A stretch of DNA of 64,000 bases from Lonsdalea britannica (GCF_946477055.1 NZ_CAMKXG010000001.1:6682-70681), one strand, 5' to 3'; positions 10,178 through 20,125 are shown, numbered from the stretch's first letter. The notes: generated from the letters alone by a model not told the origin. Made by a program: numbers and translations.

Positions 10178-11077
10178 ATGGATTTTGCCGTTTTTTTACA
10201 GCAGGTGGTCAATGGCATGAGCCTTGGCAGTATGTATGCGCTGATCGCGATTGGTTACACCATGGTGTATGGCGTACTACGGCTGATCAACTTCGCCCAT
10301 GCGGATATCATGATGGTCGGCGCCTTTCTGGCGCTGATCGCCTTTACCTCCTTCGGGCTGCCTTTCGGGGCAGCGATTCTATTCTCGGTGCTGGTCTCGG
10401 CCCTGCTTGGGGTCGCCATCGATCGCATCGCCTATCGCCCGCTGCGGCAGGCGTCCAAAATTTCCATGCTGATCACCGCAATCGGCGTCAGCTTCTTTCT
10501 GGAGAACCTCTTCAACGTCGTATTCGGCGGCAGCCCGCGATTCTTTGAATCGCCGCCGTTTTTCAACAAAACAGTGACGATCGGCCACATCGTGATCACG
10601 CAGGTGGCGTGGATGGTGCCGCTGATCACCTTGGTGCTGTTGGCGATCATTCTGTTCATTCTGTACCGCACCCGACAGGGGATGGCGATCCGCGCGGTGG
10701 CATTTGATGTGAATACCGTTCGCCTGATGGGCATTGATGCCAACCACATCATTTCGCTGGTGTTTGCGCTAGGGAGCGCGCTGGCGTCGCTGGGCGGCGT
10801 GTTCTATGCCATCAGCTACCCGACCATCGATCCGCTGATGGGGGTTTTGATCGGCCTGAAAGCTTTCGCCGCGGCGGTATTGGGCGGAATTGGCAGCGTG
10901 ACCGGGGCGGTCATCGGCGGCTTTATTCTGGGCTTTACCGAAGTGGTGGCGGTCGCCGTTTTCCCGGAGTTGGGCGGGTACAAAGATGCTTTCGCCTTCA
11001 TGTTTCTTATTTTGGTGCTGCTGTTCAGACCGGTGGGCATCATGGGTGATGAACGACTGGAAAGGAGCCGCTTCTGA
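10178..11077 (+). CDS. livH: Branched-chain amino acid ABC transporter permease LivH
   Basis: LivH is one of the two inner-membrane permeases of the importer. The ATG at 10178 has AAGGA seven bases upstream and yields 299 residues (308 in E. coli). The N-terminus FLQQVVNGMSLGSMYALIAIGYTMVYG is characteristic of the family, and about eight hydrophobic segments follow, with a conserved glycine-rich AAVLGGIGSVTGAVIGG stretch near the C-terminus. Its stop codon overlaps the livM start by one base (TGATG), indicating translational coupling. Confidence 0.94.
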   Translation: MDFAVFLQQVVNGMSLGSMYALIAIGYTMVYGVLRLINFAHADIMMVGAFLALIAFTSFGLPFGAAILFSVLVSALLGVAIDRIAYRPLRQASKISMLITAIGVSFFLENLFNVVFGGSPRFFESPPFFNKTVTIGHIVITQVAWMVPLITLVLLAIILFILYRTRQGMAIRAVAFDVNTVRLMGIDANHIISLVFALGSALASLGGVFYAISYPTIDPLMGVLIGLKAFAAAVLGGIGSVTGAVIGGFILGFTEVVAVAVFPELGGYKDAFAFMFLILVLLFRPVGIMGDERLERSRF

Positions 11078-12120
11078 TGAGAATGCCGCAGACCTCCTCT
11101 TCGCTGCTGTTGTGCTATATCGTCTTGTTCGCGCTGGCTTTTTTAGGGCTTTTTACCCTGCAAAACGCGTTCAATGATTATGTGCTTCGCATTATCTGCA
11201 ACATCTTTATCTTCATGATCCTGGCGGTCAGCTACAACCTGATCAACGGGGTCACCGGCCAGCTGTCGTTGGAGCCGAACGGTTTTGTTGCCATCGGCGC
11301 TTACGTCACGGCGCTATTGTTGCTGACCGCAGACAACAAAACGGACATGTTCGAAATGGCGTCGCCCAGTCCGTTCATTCTGGCCCTGCACACGACGTTT
11401 CTGCCTGCGCTGGTCATCAGCGGCATCTGCGCCGCGGTGGTGGCCGTCTGTCTGTCGTTCCCGGTCTTTCGCGTACGGGGCGATTATCTGGCGATCGTCA
11501 CACTGGGCTTTGGTTTCATTATCAAGATCCTGGCGATCAACAACCCGCAAATCACCAATGGCGCTATCGGACTGAATGAGATCCCGCAGGCGGATCATAT
11601 TCTGTACTGGTGCGGGTTCATTGCGATCGTCGCCGTGCTGTTCGTCCTGCAGCTGGTCTACTCCAAGTATGGAAGGGCGATGAAGGCGGTGCGCGATGAC
11701 GAAGATGCCGCGATTGCGATGGGCATCAATACCTTCCGCATCAAAACCTGCGCTTTTGCGACCAGCGCCTTTTTTGAAGGTATCGGCGGCGGCCTGTTGG
11801 CCTCGCTGCTCACCATCATCTCTCCGGATCTGTTCGACTTTATGCTGACCTTCCAGCTGTTGATCATCATTGTGCTGGGCGGATTGGGCAGCACCACCGG
11901 CGCGATCCTCGGGACGATCGTCGTGGTGGGCAGCGGCGAGTGGCTGCGCTTCCTCGATCAGCCGCTGACGCTGTTCGGTCAGGATCTGGGATCGCATCCC
12001 GGCCTGCGTATGGTGGTGTTCTCGCTGGTGCTGTTGATCATCATGCTGTTCGCACGCGAAGGGCTGCTGGGCAAACGGGAAATTTGGGAAATACGTGGGA
12101 GGCGTCAGAATGGCAAATGA
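11077..12120 (+). CDS. livM: Branched-chain amino acid ABC transporter permease LivM
   Basis: LivM is the second permease, expected to pair with LivH in the membrane. The 347-residue product is shorter than the 425-residue E. coli protein because it lacks a long N-terminal extension; this length is common in other proteobacteria. Family features include NLINGVTGQLSLEPNGFVAIGAY and the cytoplasmic coupling loop SKYGRAMKAVRDDEDAAIAMGI. AAAGGAG precedes the start. Its end overlaps livG by 11 bases. Confidence 0.94.
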   Translation: MRMPQTSSSLLLCYIVLFALAFLGLFTLQNAFNDYVLRIICNIFIFMILAVSYNLINGVTGQLSLEPNGFVAIGAYVTALLLLTADNKTDMFEMASPSPFILALHTTFLPALVISGICAAVVAVCLSFPVFRVRGDYLAIVTLGFGFIIKILAINNPQITNGAIGLNEIPQADHILYWCGFIAIVAVLFVLQLVYSKYGRAMKAVRDDEDAAIAMGINTFRIKTCAFATSAFFEGIGGGLLASLLTIISPDLFDFMLTFQLLIIIVLGGLGSTTGAILGTIVVVGSGEWLRFLDQPLTLFGQDLGSHPGLRMVVFSLVLLIIMLFAREGLLGKREIWEIRGRRQNGK

Positions 12121-12889
12121 GGCACTACTTCGCGTTGCGGACGTCACCATGCAATTTGGCGGACTGCGCGCCATTGACGGCGTTAGCTTTCACATTGCGC
12201 CTGCGGAGATCTTCGGTTTGATCGGGCCGAATGGCGCGGGCAAAACCACGCTATTCAACGTGATTACGGCCAACTACAAGCCAACCGGCGGCACGGTGGA
12301 ACTGGAGTCTCAGGCGCTGACCGGGTTGAAACCGAATCAGGTGGTGAACCGGGGGATCGCCAGAACGTTCCAGAACATCCGGTTGTTTCCGTCCATGACG
12401 GTGCTCGACAACGTGTTGATCGGACTCGATCGCTTTATTCATTACTCTTTCCTCGAAGCCGCCCTGCGCTGCGGGCGTTTCTTCACGGCGGAGAAACGTG
12501 CGCGGGAAAAGGCGATGCAGCTGCTGGACTATATCGGCATCGCCGAACACGCCCATTCGCTGGCGACCAATCTGAGTTACGGCAATCAGCGTAAGGTGGA
12601 AATTGCGCGGGCGCTGGCGACGTCGCCCAAGCTGCTGTTGCTGGACGAGCCTGCCGCAGGGATGAACCCCCGCGAGACGGCGGAACTGGCGCAGCTGATT
12701 TTCAAAATGCGAAAGGACTTTGGACTGACGGTGTTGTTGATTGAACATGATATGTCGTTTGTGAACTCCCTGTGCGAGCGGGTGATGGTGCTGGACTACG
12801 GCAAGGCGCTGTTTAGCGGCACGCCGAATGAAGCCATCAACCATCCTGACGTCATCGCCGCGTATCTGGGGGACATTGATTATGCTTAA
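12110..12889 (+). CDS. livG: Branched-chain amino acid ABC transporter ATPase LivG
   Basis: LivG is one of two cytoplasmic ATPases that power the importer. From the ATG at 12110 (GGGAGG upstream) it is 259 residues. Walker A GPNGAGKTT, the signature region LSYGNQRKVEIARAL and Walker B LLLLDEPAAGMN are all present; the LSYG form of the signature is usual for LivG. The helical insert after the Q-loop (ARTFQNIRLFPSMTVLDNVLIG) is typical. It overlaps livM and livF at its ends, so the operon is tightly coupled. Confidence 0.95.
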   Translation: MANEALLRVADVTMQFGGLRAIDGVSFHIAPAEIFGLIGPNGAGKTTLFNVITANYKPTGGTVELESQALTGLKPNQVVNRGIARTFQNIRLFPSMTVLDNVLIGLDRFIHYSFLEAALRCGRFFTAEKRAREKAMQLLDYIGIAEHAHSLATNLSYGNQRKVEIARALATSPKLLLLDEPAAGMNPRETAELAQLIFKMRKDFGLTVLLIEHDMSFVNSLCERVMVLDYGKALFSGTPNEAINHPDVIAAYLGDIDYA

Positions 12890-13577
12890 AGCGACCGATC
12901 TACGGGTCTTCTACGGTCTGATTCAGGGACTGAAGGGGATCGATATCGAGGTCAACAACAGCGAGATCGTGACGTTGATCGGCAGTAACGGCGCCGGGAA
13001 AACGTCGACGCTGAATGGCATCATCAATCTGGTGAAATCCACCGGCGTGGTCAATTTTCTCAACGAAGATATTTCCCACCGTCAGACGCATCAGATCGTG
13101 CGTCAGGGATTGGCGCTCGTGCCCGAAGGGCGCAAGGTGTTCACCAACCTGACCATCGAAGAAAATCTGCGGATGGGGGCGTACAACAACCCGGTAAGGT
13201 TCAGCTATCTGCGCGACAAGATGTATGCGATGTTTCCCCGCCTGAAAGAGCGGCGTGCGCAGTTGGCGGGCACGATGAGCGGCGGCGAGCAGCAGATGCT
13301 GGCGATTGCCCGGGCGCTGATGAGTGAACCGGCGTTGCTGATGCTGGACGAGCCGAGTCTGGGCCTTGCGCCGAAGGTGGTGGGCGAGTTGTTCAACATC
13401 ATCCGTCAACTGCGCGAGGAGAAGATTACGATCCTGCTGGTCGAGCAGAATGCGACCGCGGCGCTGAAAATCGCCGACCGGGCCTACGTGTTGGAAAACG
13501 GTAAGATCGTCCTGCATGGACCCGCGCAGGAAGTGCTGGCGAATCCCGAGGTGAAGACCTTGTATCTCGGCGGCTGA
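12882..13577 (+). CDS. livF: Branched-chain amino acid ABC transporter ATPase LivF
   Basis: LivF is the second ATPase and partner of LivG. The ATG at 12882 gives 231 residues beginning MLKATDLRVFYGLIQGLKG; it overlaps the livG stop by eight bases. Walker A GSNGAGKTS, the signature MSGGEQQMLAIARALM and Walker B LLMLDEPSLGLAP are intact. It is the last gene of the operon. A GC-rich imperfect hairpin after the stop lacks a T run, so the transcript end is unclear. Confidence 0.95.
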   Translation: MLKATDLRVFYGLIQGLKGIDIEVNNSEIVTLIGSNGAGKTSTLNGIINLVKSTGVVNFLNEDISHRQTHQIVRQGLALVPEGRKVFTNLTIEENLRMGAYNNPVRFSYLRDKMYAMFPRLKERRAQLAGTMSGGEQQMLAIARALMSEPALLMLDEPSLGLAPKVVGELFNIIRQLREEKITILLVEQNATAALKIADRAYVLENGKIVLHGPAQEVLANPEVKTLYLGG

Positions 13578-13751
13578 CGTAGTGCGGCGGCGGCGTTGCC
13601 GTCGCCTGCTGCATTCGACGAAGTCGGTCCTTTCAATGTTAACCCTGCCTGATGCAGGCCGTTGGGCCGTCGGTGAGGGAAGCACTGTCGTCCGGCGGTT
13701 TTCTGCTATTATCCCGAAGTCCTGATTTTTAGCGCAGATAAGTAGGGATTT

Positions 13752-14510
13752 ATGCAAGCCTGGCTTGAGCACTTGGTTACTCAATCGTTGGCCTATTCAC
13801 TGCTGGCCGTTTTGCTGGTGGCTTTTCTTGAGTCGCTGGCGTTGGTGGGGCTGCTGCTACCGGGCACCTTAATGATGGCGTCGCTGGGCACCTTGATCGG
13901 CAGCGGGAACCTGGGACTATATCCGGCCTGGGGGGTAGGTATTATCGGCTGCCTGCTGGGGGATTGGATTTCCTATTACATCGGCTGGCGCTTCAAAGAC
14001 CGGCTGCACGGCTGGTCGTTTGTCCAGAAGCACAGCGCCTATCTCTATCGCATCGAAAAAATGCTGCATCAGCACCATCTCGCGACCATTCTGGTCGGGC
14101 GCTTTATCGGTCCGACCCGGCCGCTGATCCCGATGGTGGCCGGTATGCTGGAACTGCCGCCGAAGCGGTTTGCGCTACCCAATATCATCGGCTGCCTGAC
14201 CTGGCCGCCGGTATATCTGATGCCGGGTATTTTGGCGGGGGTAGCGATCGATATCCCTGCGGCGGCGAACAGCGGCAGTTTCCGCTGGCTGCTGCTGATT
14301 GCCGTGGTGCTGACTTGGTCCGCTGGCTGGCTGCTGTGGCGCGCATGGCGGACGCGTCGAACATCGCCGGAGGGATGGCTGACGCCAGCGCGGTTACGCT
14401 GGCTGGCGCCGATAGCGACGGTCGTGGCGGTGATCAGTCTGGTGCTGCTGTGGCGGCACCCGCTGATGTCGGTCTACCTGCACCTGCTGCTGCAGATCTT
14501 CTACGGCTGA
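13752..14510 (+). CDS. yabI: DedA family inner-membrane protein YabI
   Basis: DedA proteins are multi-pass inner-membrane proteins implicated in lipid-carrier or phospholipid translocation and envelope homeostasis. The 252-residue product (254 in E. coli YabI) has the family motifs ESLALVGLLLPGTLMM near the N-terminus and VGRFIGPTRPLIPMVAGM in the centre, including the conserved Gly-Arg and Pro residues. Two further hydrophobic segments close the protein. In E. coli yabI also lies just upstream of the thi genes. Its stop codon directly abuts the stop of the convergent ilvN with no base between them. Confidence 0.93.
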   Translation: MQAWLEHLVTQSLAYSLLAVLLVAFLESLALVGLLLPGTLMMASLGTLIGSGNLGLYPAWGVGIIGCLLGDWISYYIGWRFKDRLHGWSFVQKHSAYLYRIEKMLHQHHLATILVGRFIGPTRPLIPMVAGMLELPPKRFALPNIIGCLTWPPVYLMPGILAGVAIDIPAAANSGSFRWLLLIAVVLTWSAGWLLWRAWRTRRTSPEGWLTPARLRWLAPIATVVAVISLVLLWRHPLMSVYLHLLLQIFYG

Positions 14511-14804
14511 TTAGCGGTAGAACTCCGCCACCTGCTCGAAAATGCGGGTGTCGTCGCCGTGGCGGCGCACCTGCAGCACATCTTCCAGCTTTTCCACCTG
14601 ACTGATCATCTGCACCAGACGGTCGTCGTCGTTCACCAGCAGCCAGATGCGGCTTTGTTCACCGCCTGGCAGCGGCATACACATGATGCCTTCCACGTTG
14701 AACGCACGACGCGCGAACAGGCCGCAGACATGAGACATGACGCCGGGATGGTTGCGGACGGACAGCTCAAGCGTGACCTGGGTTGAAGAGGATGCGGTCT
14801 GCAT
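14511..14804 (-). CDS. ilvN: Acetohydroxy acid synthase I small (regulatory) subunit IlvN
   Basis: IlvN is the valine-sensing ACT-domain subunit of acetohydroxy acid synthase I, the first common enzyme of branched-chain amino acid synthesis. The ATG at 14804 has GGAG nine bases upstream and gives 97 residues (96 in E. coli IlvN; IlvH is much longer, about 163). The segment [25 protein letters not shown] is nearly identical to E. coli IlvN and contains the ACT-domain effector site. It follows ilvB by four bases. In E. coli ilvBN lies elsewhere, near uhpA, so its placement beside yabI is notable. Confidence 0.96.
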   Translation of the reverse strand: MQTASSSTQVTLELSVRNHPGVMSHVCGLFARRAFNVEGIMCMPLPGGEQSRIWLLVNDDDRLVQMISQVEKLEDVLQVRRHGDDTRIFEQVAEFYR

Positions 14805-14808
14805 AGAA

Positions 14809-16470
14809 TTAATCTCCAATCATCTCAATGTTGGCGGCGCCCGGCGGCACCATCGGATACACTTTTTCGTTCACGTCGATCAACGCATGAATCAGCGCCG
14901 GACCCGGCTGCTTCATGATGTCGCGCAGCGCGGCCTGCGGATCTTCCGCCGCGTTCAAATCACAGGTCGCCAGTCCGAAACCGGCGGCAATCGCCAGGAA
15001 ATTGGCCTGATAGCTGTAGTCGGACGCTACGTAACGCTGTTCGTAGAACAGATCCTGCTGCTGGTGGACCATGCCCAGCGCCTGATTGTTCATCAGCACG
15101 ATTTTGACGTTAAGGCGCTGTTCGGCCAGCGTCGCCAGCTCCTGGATATTCATCATCAGGCTGCCGTCACCGGAGAAGCACACCACCGTGCGTTCGGGTT
15201 CCGCCAGCGCGGCGCCGATAGCGGCCGGTACGCCAAATCCCATCGTCCCTAAACCGCCAGACGTCAGCCATTGGCGCGTGCGGCGGAGCGGGTACGACTG
15301 GGCGACCCACATCTGATGCTGACCAACGTCGGTAGAGATAATGGCGCTGTCGTCCAGCGATTCGGCGACGGCATGAACCAGTCCGTAGTGGCTCAACGGA
15401 TCGTCCTGTTGCAGATTGGCGGGATATTCCTGCTGCAACGCACTGACCTGCTGGCGCCATTCGGCGCGCGTCTGCGGCTCGATCAGCGGCAGCAGCTGCG
15501 TCAGCCCTTTAGCCACATCGGCATGCAGCGCGACGTGCGGCTGGCGGATTTTGCCCAGTTCGGCGGCGTCGATATCCATGTGGATGATGCTGGCGTTCGG
15601 GCAGAACTGCTCGGCTTTGCCGATAGCGCGATCGTCGAAACGTGCGCCCATAACGATCAACAGATCCGACTGTTGCAGGATCATGTTGGTGGATCGTGCG
15701 CCGTGCATGCCCAACATGCCCAACGACAGCGGATGATCGGCAGGCATTGCGCCGAGCGCCATCAATGTCATGGTGGTGGGAATACCGGCGGACTCCGCCA
15801 GCTGGATCGCCTGCTGATGCGCGCCAGCGCTGACGATCCCGCCGCCGAGATACAGCACGGGACGGCTGGCGGCATTGATCATCGCGGCCGCCTGCTCAAG
15901 GGCCTGCGGTTCGGCAGCCACCGGCGCGTCGTTCGGCGTAGGCGCTGGCAGGGCGTCCAGCTCAATAGTAGCGGTCTGTACATCTTTCGGCACGTCGATC
16001 CACACCGGGCCGGGACGGCCTGACTGCGCAATGCGGAACGCCTCGTTCATCACATGGGCCAGCTCATTGATGTCGCGCACCAGATAGTTGTGTTTGGTGA
16101 CGGGGATGGAGATGCCGTAGGTGTCCACTTCCTGAAAGGCGTCGCTGCCGATCATGCTGGAGGAGACCTGAGCGGTGATGCAGACCAGCGGAATGGAGTC
16201 GAGTTTCGCATCCGCAATCGCGGTCAGCAGGTTGGTCGCGCCGGGGCCGCTGGAGGCCATGCAGACCGCCGCTTTGCCGCTGGCGCGCGCCATGCCCTGA
16301 GCGATGAAGCCCGCGCCTTGCTCGTGTCGCGCCAGTACGTGGCGAATGGTTCGGCTTTGTCCCAGCGCATCGTACAGCGGCAGGGCGGCCCCGCCGGGAA
16401 TACCCGTCACGGTCGTGATGCCTTGCTGCTCCAGCATGTGGACGATCAGCTCAGCTCCGGTATAACGCAT
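14809..16470 (-). CDS. ilvB: Acetohydroxy acid synthase I large (catalytic) subunit IlvB
   Basis: IlvB condenses pyruvate with pyruvate or 2-ketobutyrate, using thiamine diphosphate and FAD. Starting at the ATG at 16470 (AAAGGA seven bases upstream; another in-frame ATG at 16476 is too close to that site) the product has 553 residues. The catalytic glutamate lies in [16 protein letters not shown], and the thiamine-diphosphate motif is [12 protein letters not shown] followed by the conserved MNNQALG. The N-terminal sequence and length fit IlvB better than IlvI. It is preceded by the ivbL leader and attenuator, and thus is likely controlled by Val/Leu-tRNA charging. Confidence 0.96.
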   Translation of the reverse strand: MRYTGAELIVHMLEQQGITTVTGIPGGAALPLYDALGQSRTIRHVLARHEQGAGFIAQGMARASGKAAVCMASSGPGATNLLTAIADAKLDSIPLVCITAQVSSSMIGSDAFQEVDTYGISIPVTKHNYLVRDINELAHVMNEAFRIAQSGRPGPVWIDVPKDVQTATIELDALPAPTPNDAPVAAEPQALEQAAAMINAASRPVLYLGGGIVSAGAHQQAIQLAESAGIPTTMTLMALGAMPADHPLSLGMLGMHGARSTNMILQQSDLLIVMGARFDDRAIGKAEQFCPNASIIHMDIDAAELGKIRQPHVALHADVAKGLTQLLPLIEPQTRAEWRQQVSALQQEYPANLQQDDPLSHYGLVHAVAESLDDSAIISTDVGQHQMWVAQSYPLRRTRQWLTSGGLGTMGFGVPAAIGAALAEPERTVVCFSGDGSLMMNIQELATLAEQRLNVKIVLMNNQALGMVHQQQDLFYEQRYVASDYSYQANFLAIAAGFGLATCDLNAAEDPQAALRDIMKQPGPALIHALIDVNEKVYPMVPPGAANIEMIGD

Positions 16471-16512
16471 AGTCATATCCTTTATCAGAGCCGGTGCAGT
16501 TTGGGAGCGGGG

Positions 16513-16557
16513 GGCAGAAAGAACAAACCCCGCTCGGCTGGCGCCGGCGGGGTTTGA
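16513..16557 (-). terminator. ilvBN attenuator terminator
   Basis: On the minus strand, AAACCCCGC (complement of 16547-16555) pairs with GCGGGGTTT (complement of 16525-16533) around a 13-base loop, followed by a T-rich GTTCTTTCT. It lies between the ivbL stop codon and ilvB, exactly where a leader-peptide attenuator is expected. Confidence 0.9.
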
Positions 16558-16581
16558 GAATCTCTTCTGGATTCGAACCCG

Positions 16582-16686
16582 TTACGGCGCGTTGCCGACC
16601 ACGACGACGACCACTAGGCGCACGACGACGACCGCATCGACAAGCGCGGTGTTGGATAGTGCTAGCGTGGAGGACGTGTGTTTCAC
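16582..16686 (-). CDS. ivbL: ilvBN operon leader peptide IvbL
   Basis: The minus strand encodes a 34-residue peptide ending AVVVVRLVVVVVVGNAP, almost the same as the end of the E. coli 32-residue IvbL. Ten valine codons and an Arg-Leu pair sit just before the stop, so ribosome stalling on scarce Val- or Leu-tRNA would favour an antiterminator over the downstream terminator. I choose the GTG at 16686, which has AGGA seven bases upstream; an in-frame ATG at 16701 would add five residues but has no ribosome-binding site. It lies between thiQ and ilvB. Confidence 0.93.
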   Translation of the reverse strand: MKHTSSTLALSNTALVDAVVVVRLVVVVVVGNAP

Positions 16687-16798
16687 GGAGAATCCTGTCA
16701 TTGGTTTTTTTTAAACCATGTGTATGGACAAGCCATTTCCACATGGGCTGTAGCAGACAATAACCCACAACCGAGAAAAGGTCAAAACCTGTTCGCCA

Positions 16799-17515
16799 TC
16801 AGTTTTTATTCTGTTCAACGGGGGCAATTCCGAGGATACCCGCGGCGGCGACACGACCCTGTTGCAGGTCATGTGTTGAGCCGTCGTAAGCCACGCGGCC
16901 ATCGACCACCAGCGCCGTGCGATCGGCGATACGGGCGGCATCGTCGAGATGGTGCGACACCATGAGCAGCGTCAGCTGGCGGTCGCGACACACGCTGTCG
17001 ACCAGCGTCAGCATCTCCGCGCGCAACGCCGGGTCGAGCGCGGAAAACGGTTCGTCCAGTAGCAAAATCGGCTGCTGACGCAACAGACAACGCGCCAGCG
17101 CCGCCCGCTGCCGTTGGCCGCCGGACACCTGCGACGGCAGGCGATCCAGCAGCGCGGTCAACCCGACGCGTTCCGCGATGCGGGCTAACTCCTCGCGCTG
17201 AGGCGGCGTCAGCTTGAGCCCGGGATGCAGTCCCAGCGCGATATTCTGTGACAGCGTCAGGTGGGGAAAGAGATTATTTTCCTGAAACAGGATAGATACC
17301 GGTCTTTTGGCCGGCGGCGTCTGGCGGTGGTCGACGCCGTTTAGCATAAGCTGGCCGCTCTCCGCCGGGAGAAAACCGGCGATCAGGCTGAGGAGCGAGC
17401 TTTTGCCCGCGCCGCTGGGGCCGAGCACGGCCACGCGTTCACCGGCTTCCACGCGCAGATCGAACTGCATCGGCTGGTGCTGGTAGAGATAGGTCAGTTT
17501 ATCGAGAACGATCAT
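16799..17515 (-). CDS. thiQ: Thiamine ABC transporter ATPase ThiQ
   Basis: ThiQ is the cytoplasmic ATPase of the thiamine/TPP importer ThiBPQ. From the ATG at 17515, which lies inside the end of thiP (17-base overlap), it has 238 residues (232 in E. coli). Walker [10 protein letters not shown], the signature [16 protein letters not shown] and Walker [14 protein letters not shown] are intact. It is the last gene of thiBPQ, and ivbL-ilvBN follow on the same strand after about 100 bases. Confidence 0.95.
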   Translation of the reverse strand: MIVLDKLTYLYQHQPMQFDLRVEAGERVAVLGPSGAGKSSLLSLIAGFLPAESGQLMLNGVDHRQTPPAKRPVSILFQENNLFPHLTLSQNIALGLHPGLKLTPPQREELARIAERVGLTALLDRLPSQVSGGQRQRAALARCLLRQQPILLLDEPFSALDPALRAEMLTLVDSVCRDRQLTLLMVSHHLDDAARIADRTALVVDGRVAYDGSTHDLQQGRVAAAGILGIAPVEQNKN

Positions 17516-19109
17516 GAGCGCCCGCCCGTTTTTCAATCAGAGTGAACAGAACAAAACACAGCAGCAGCAAAAGCAGGGCGGTCACCGCGCCGTCGGCGCT
17601 GCGGTAAGCGCCGATTTGCTGATACAGATAAAACGGCAGCGTCCGGAACTGCTCGTTGCCGAACAGCGCGATGATGCCGAAATCGCCCAGCGAGAGAATA
17701 GAGGCGAACGCTAGCGCCTGTGCGATCGGCGTCCGCAGCGCCCGTAGCTCAATGGTCTGCAACCGCCGCCAGCCATGAATATCCAGCGACTGACACAGCA
17801 GGTTGTACCGCTCGGCGATGTCATACATGGGATTTTCCAGCACTTTGAGCGCATAGGGGATCGCCATCAGCGCGTTCGTCGCTGCCACCAGCCACAAGGG
17901 CGATGTCGGCAGTCCGACGGTGTTGTTTAGCAGCAGGAAAAATCCGCTTGCCAGTACGATGCCGGGCATCGCCAGAATCAGCATGCCGCTGAGATCCAAC
18001 AGCTGGCCGGAAAGATGGCGGCGGCGCAGCTTCAGTTCCCGGCTGCTCCACAGCAGCATCAGCGTCAGCAGTACACACAACAGACCGGAAAGTACCGCGA
18101 CCCTTAGCGAAGTCCACAGCGCATCCCACAGCGCGGGTTGACGGAGCACGGCGGGCAGGGAGGCGTTCAGTCCGTCCGCCACGACGGCCAGCAATGGCGG
18201 CAGCAGAAGTAGGAGCGCGGCAACGATTAACATCGCGTCCGTTATGCGGTTGAACAGCGTGTCCTGTGGATTACGCCACTGCGCTTGCTGGCTGTAGCCG
18301 ACCGGCAGCAGTTTGGCCAGTCGTTGGCTGAGCAGAACCAGACCGAGGCAGCATCCCATCTGTATCAGCGCCAACAGCGAGGCGCGCGCCGGATCGTAGT
18401 CGAAGCTTAGCGCCTGATAGATCGCCAGTTCGATGGTGGTGGCCTTAGGACCGCCGCCCAGCGAAAGCACAACGGCGAAGCTGGCGAAACAGAGCATAAA
18501 GATCAGCGCGGCCGCAGGCAGGAGCTGTCGGCGCAGCCACGGCCACTCCACGATGCGAAAGTGTTGCCACTCCCCCATGCCAAGCTGGGCGGCCATCTGC
18601 CGCTGTTCGGTGGCGATACCTTCCAGCGCCTGTAGCATCAGGCGCGTGGCCAGCGGCAGGTTGAAGAAAACATGCGCCAGCAGTATCCCGCCGAGTCCGT
18701 AAGGGGAGAATGAATACTCCAGTCCGAACGAGGATGTCAGCTGCGACAGCCAGCCTTGCCGCCCGTACACGCTCAACAGACCGAACACGGTCACCAACAC
18801 CGGCAGCACCAGCGTCATGGCGTATAGCCTCAACAGCCAGCGATGCCCCGGAAAACGGCGGCGATACAGCGCACGCGCCAGAAAAATTGCCGGTAGGGTC
18901 GACAGCAGCGTCGAGAGCAACGCCTGCCAAAAGGTGAAGCGAACGACGTGCCACAGGTAGTCGTCCTGCCACAGCGCGCGCCACGGATTCTGCGGCGCCT
19001 GAAGCCACAGCGCACCGAAGGCCAGCGCCGCGACCGCGACCAGCAGCAGGGCGGCAACGGCGCCGGGCCAGAGCCAGCCGGGAATTAGCGGCTGACGGCG
19101 CGTTGCCAT
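17499..19109 (-). CDS. thiP: Thiamine ABC transporter permease ThiP
   Basis: ThiP is the membrane permease of the thiamine importer. The product is 536 residues, as in E. coli, and starts [16 protein letters not shown]. It is a fused double permease: two six-helix halves, each with an EAA-type coupling loop (around [21 protein letters not shown] and the C-terminal counterpart [21 protein letters not shown]). Its start overlaps the end of thiB by 25 bases, so translation is coupled. Confidence 0.96.
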   Translation of the reverse strand: MATRRQPLIPGWLWPGAVAALLLVAVAALAFGALWLQAPQNPWRALWQDDYLWHVVRFTFWQALLSTLLSTLPAIFLARALYRRRFPGHRWLLRLYAMTLVLPVLVTVFGLLSVYGRQGWLSQLTSSFGLEYSFSPYGLGGILLAHVFFNLPLATRLMLQALEGIATEQRQMAAQLGMGEWQHFRIVEWPWLRRQLLPAAALIFMLCFASFAVVLSLGGGPKATTIELAIYQALSFDYDPARASLLALIQMGCCLGLVLLSQRLAKLLPVGYSQQAQWRNPQDTLFNRITDAMLIVAALLLLLPPLLAVVADGLNASLPAVLRQPALWDALWTSLRVAVLSGLLCVLLTLMLLWSSRELKLRRRHLSGQLLDLSGMLILAMPGIVLASGFFLLLNNTVGLPTSPLWLVAATNALMAIPYALKVLENPMYDIAERYNLLCQSLDIHGWRRLQTIELRALRTPIAQALAFASILSLGDFGIIALFGNEQFRTLPFYLYQQIGAYRSADGAVTALLLLLLCFVLFTLIEKRAGAHDRSR

Positions 19110-20068
19110 GCCTGAATCCAGTCATTACGTTGCTTGGCGACCTGCTCCGGCGTAAACGCTAGCGTCGTCGCCGGTTTGTCCAGACTCTGGAACCCGGCGG
19201 GCAGCGGCATGTCGATGACCGGGTACATCCAGTTGGTCGTCGGAATGCGCTGCTGGAAGGCCGGGCTGATCATGAACTTCAGAAAACGCTCAGCCAGCTG
19301 GGGTTGTTGGCTACTCGCCAGACGACCGGCGACTTCCACCTGCAGGTAGTGGCCCTCGCTGAAGGGCGCCGCGACGTAGTTGTCTTTCTTCTCTTCAATG
19401 ATGTGATAAGCGGGCGAGGTGGTGTAACTCAGCACGAGATCGGCTTCGCCTTTCAGGAACAGACCATAGGCTTCGCTCCAGCCTTTAGTCACGGTGACCG
19501 TCTTCGCGGCCAGCTTCTGCCAGGCTTGCGGGGCGTCGTCGCCATAGACTTTTTGCATCCAGAGCAGCAGGCCGAGGCCCGGCGTGCTGGTGCGCGGATC
19601 CTGATAGATCACTTTCCACGGCTCCGGGCTGTCGACCAGCTCATGCAGACTGCGCGGCGGGTTTTTCAGTGTGTCGCGATTGTAGATGAAGGCGAAGTAG
19701 CCGTAGTCATAGGGCACGAAGGTGTCATTGTGCCAGCCGCCCGGCAGCGTGAGCGCATCGGTGTCTACCGTTCGTTTGCTGAACAGACCGGTGTGTTCCG
19801 CGGCTTCTAGCAGGTTGTTGTCCAGACCCAGCACAATATCAGCCTGCGTACGTTTTCCTTCCATCCTCAGGCGATTGAGTAACGCCACGCCGTCGGCCAG
19901 CGCCACGAATTTCAGTTCGCAGTCGCACTCTTTTTCGAACGCGGTTTTCACGCTGGGACCGGGTCCCCATTCTGAGGTGAAGGAGTCGTAGGTGTAGACG
20001 GTCAGCGTAGGCTTCGCCAGCGCCGGAGCAGAGAGAATCAACAGGCAGGACAGTAATTTTTTTAACAC
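19085..20068 (-). CDS. thiB: Thiamine/TPP periplasmic-binding protein ThiB (TbpA)
   Basis: ThiB captures thiamine, thiamine phosphate and TPP in the periplasm for ThiPQ. The product is 327 residues, the same as E. coli TbpA, with a short signal peptide (residues 1-18, ending APALA) before KPTLTVYTYDSF. The start codon is GTG at 20068 with AGGAG six bases upstream. It is the first gene after a TPP riboswitch, giving direct feedback by the vitamin. Confidence 0.97.
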   Translation of the reverse strand: MLKKLLSCLLILSAPALAKPTLTVYTYDSFTSEWGPGPSVKTAFEKECDCELKFVALADGVALLNRLRMEGKRTQADIVLGLDNNLLEAAEHTGLFSKRTVDTDALTLPGGWHNDTFVPYDYGYFAFIYNRDTLKNPPRSLHELVDSPEPWKVIYQDPRTSTPGLGLLLWMQKVYGDDAPQAWQKLAAKTVTVTKGWSEAYGLFLKGEADLVLSYTTSPAYHIIEEKKDNYVAAPFSEGHYLQVEVAGRLASSQQPQLAERFLKFMISPAFQQRIPTTNWMYPVIDMPLPAGFQSLDKPATTLAFTPEQVAKQRNDWIQAWQRAVSR

Positions 20069-20125
20069 TTTGCACTCCTGAGAAAAAGGGTGGCAAAGGT
20101 CTTTGAGCTAGCCGCAAAGCACTCC

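Noticed and set aside
14511-16470. Assignment of the acetohydroxy acid synthase genes as ilvIH
   Set aside because: The small subunit is only 97 residues and nearly identical to IlvN in its ACT domain, and an ivbL-type leader precedes the pair, so they are ilvBN.
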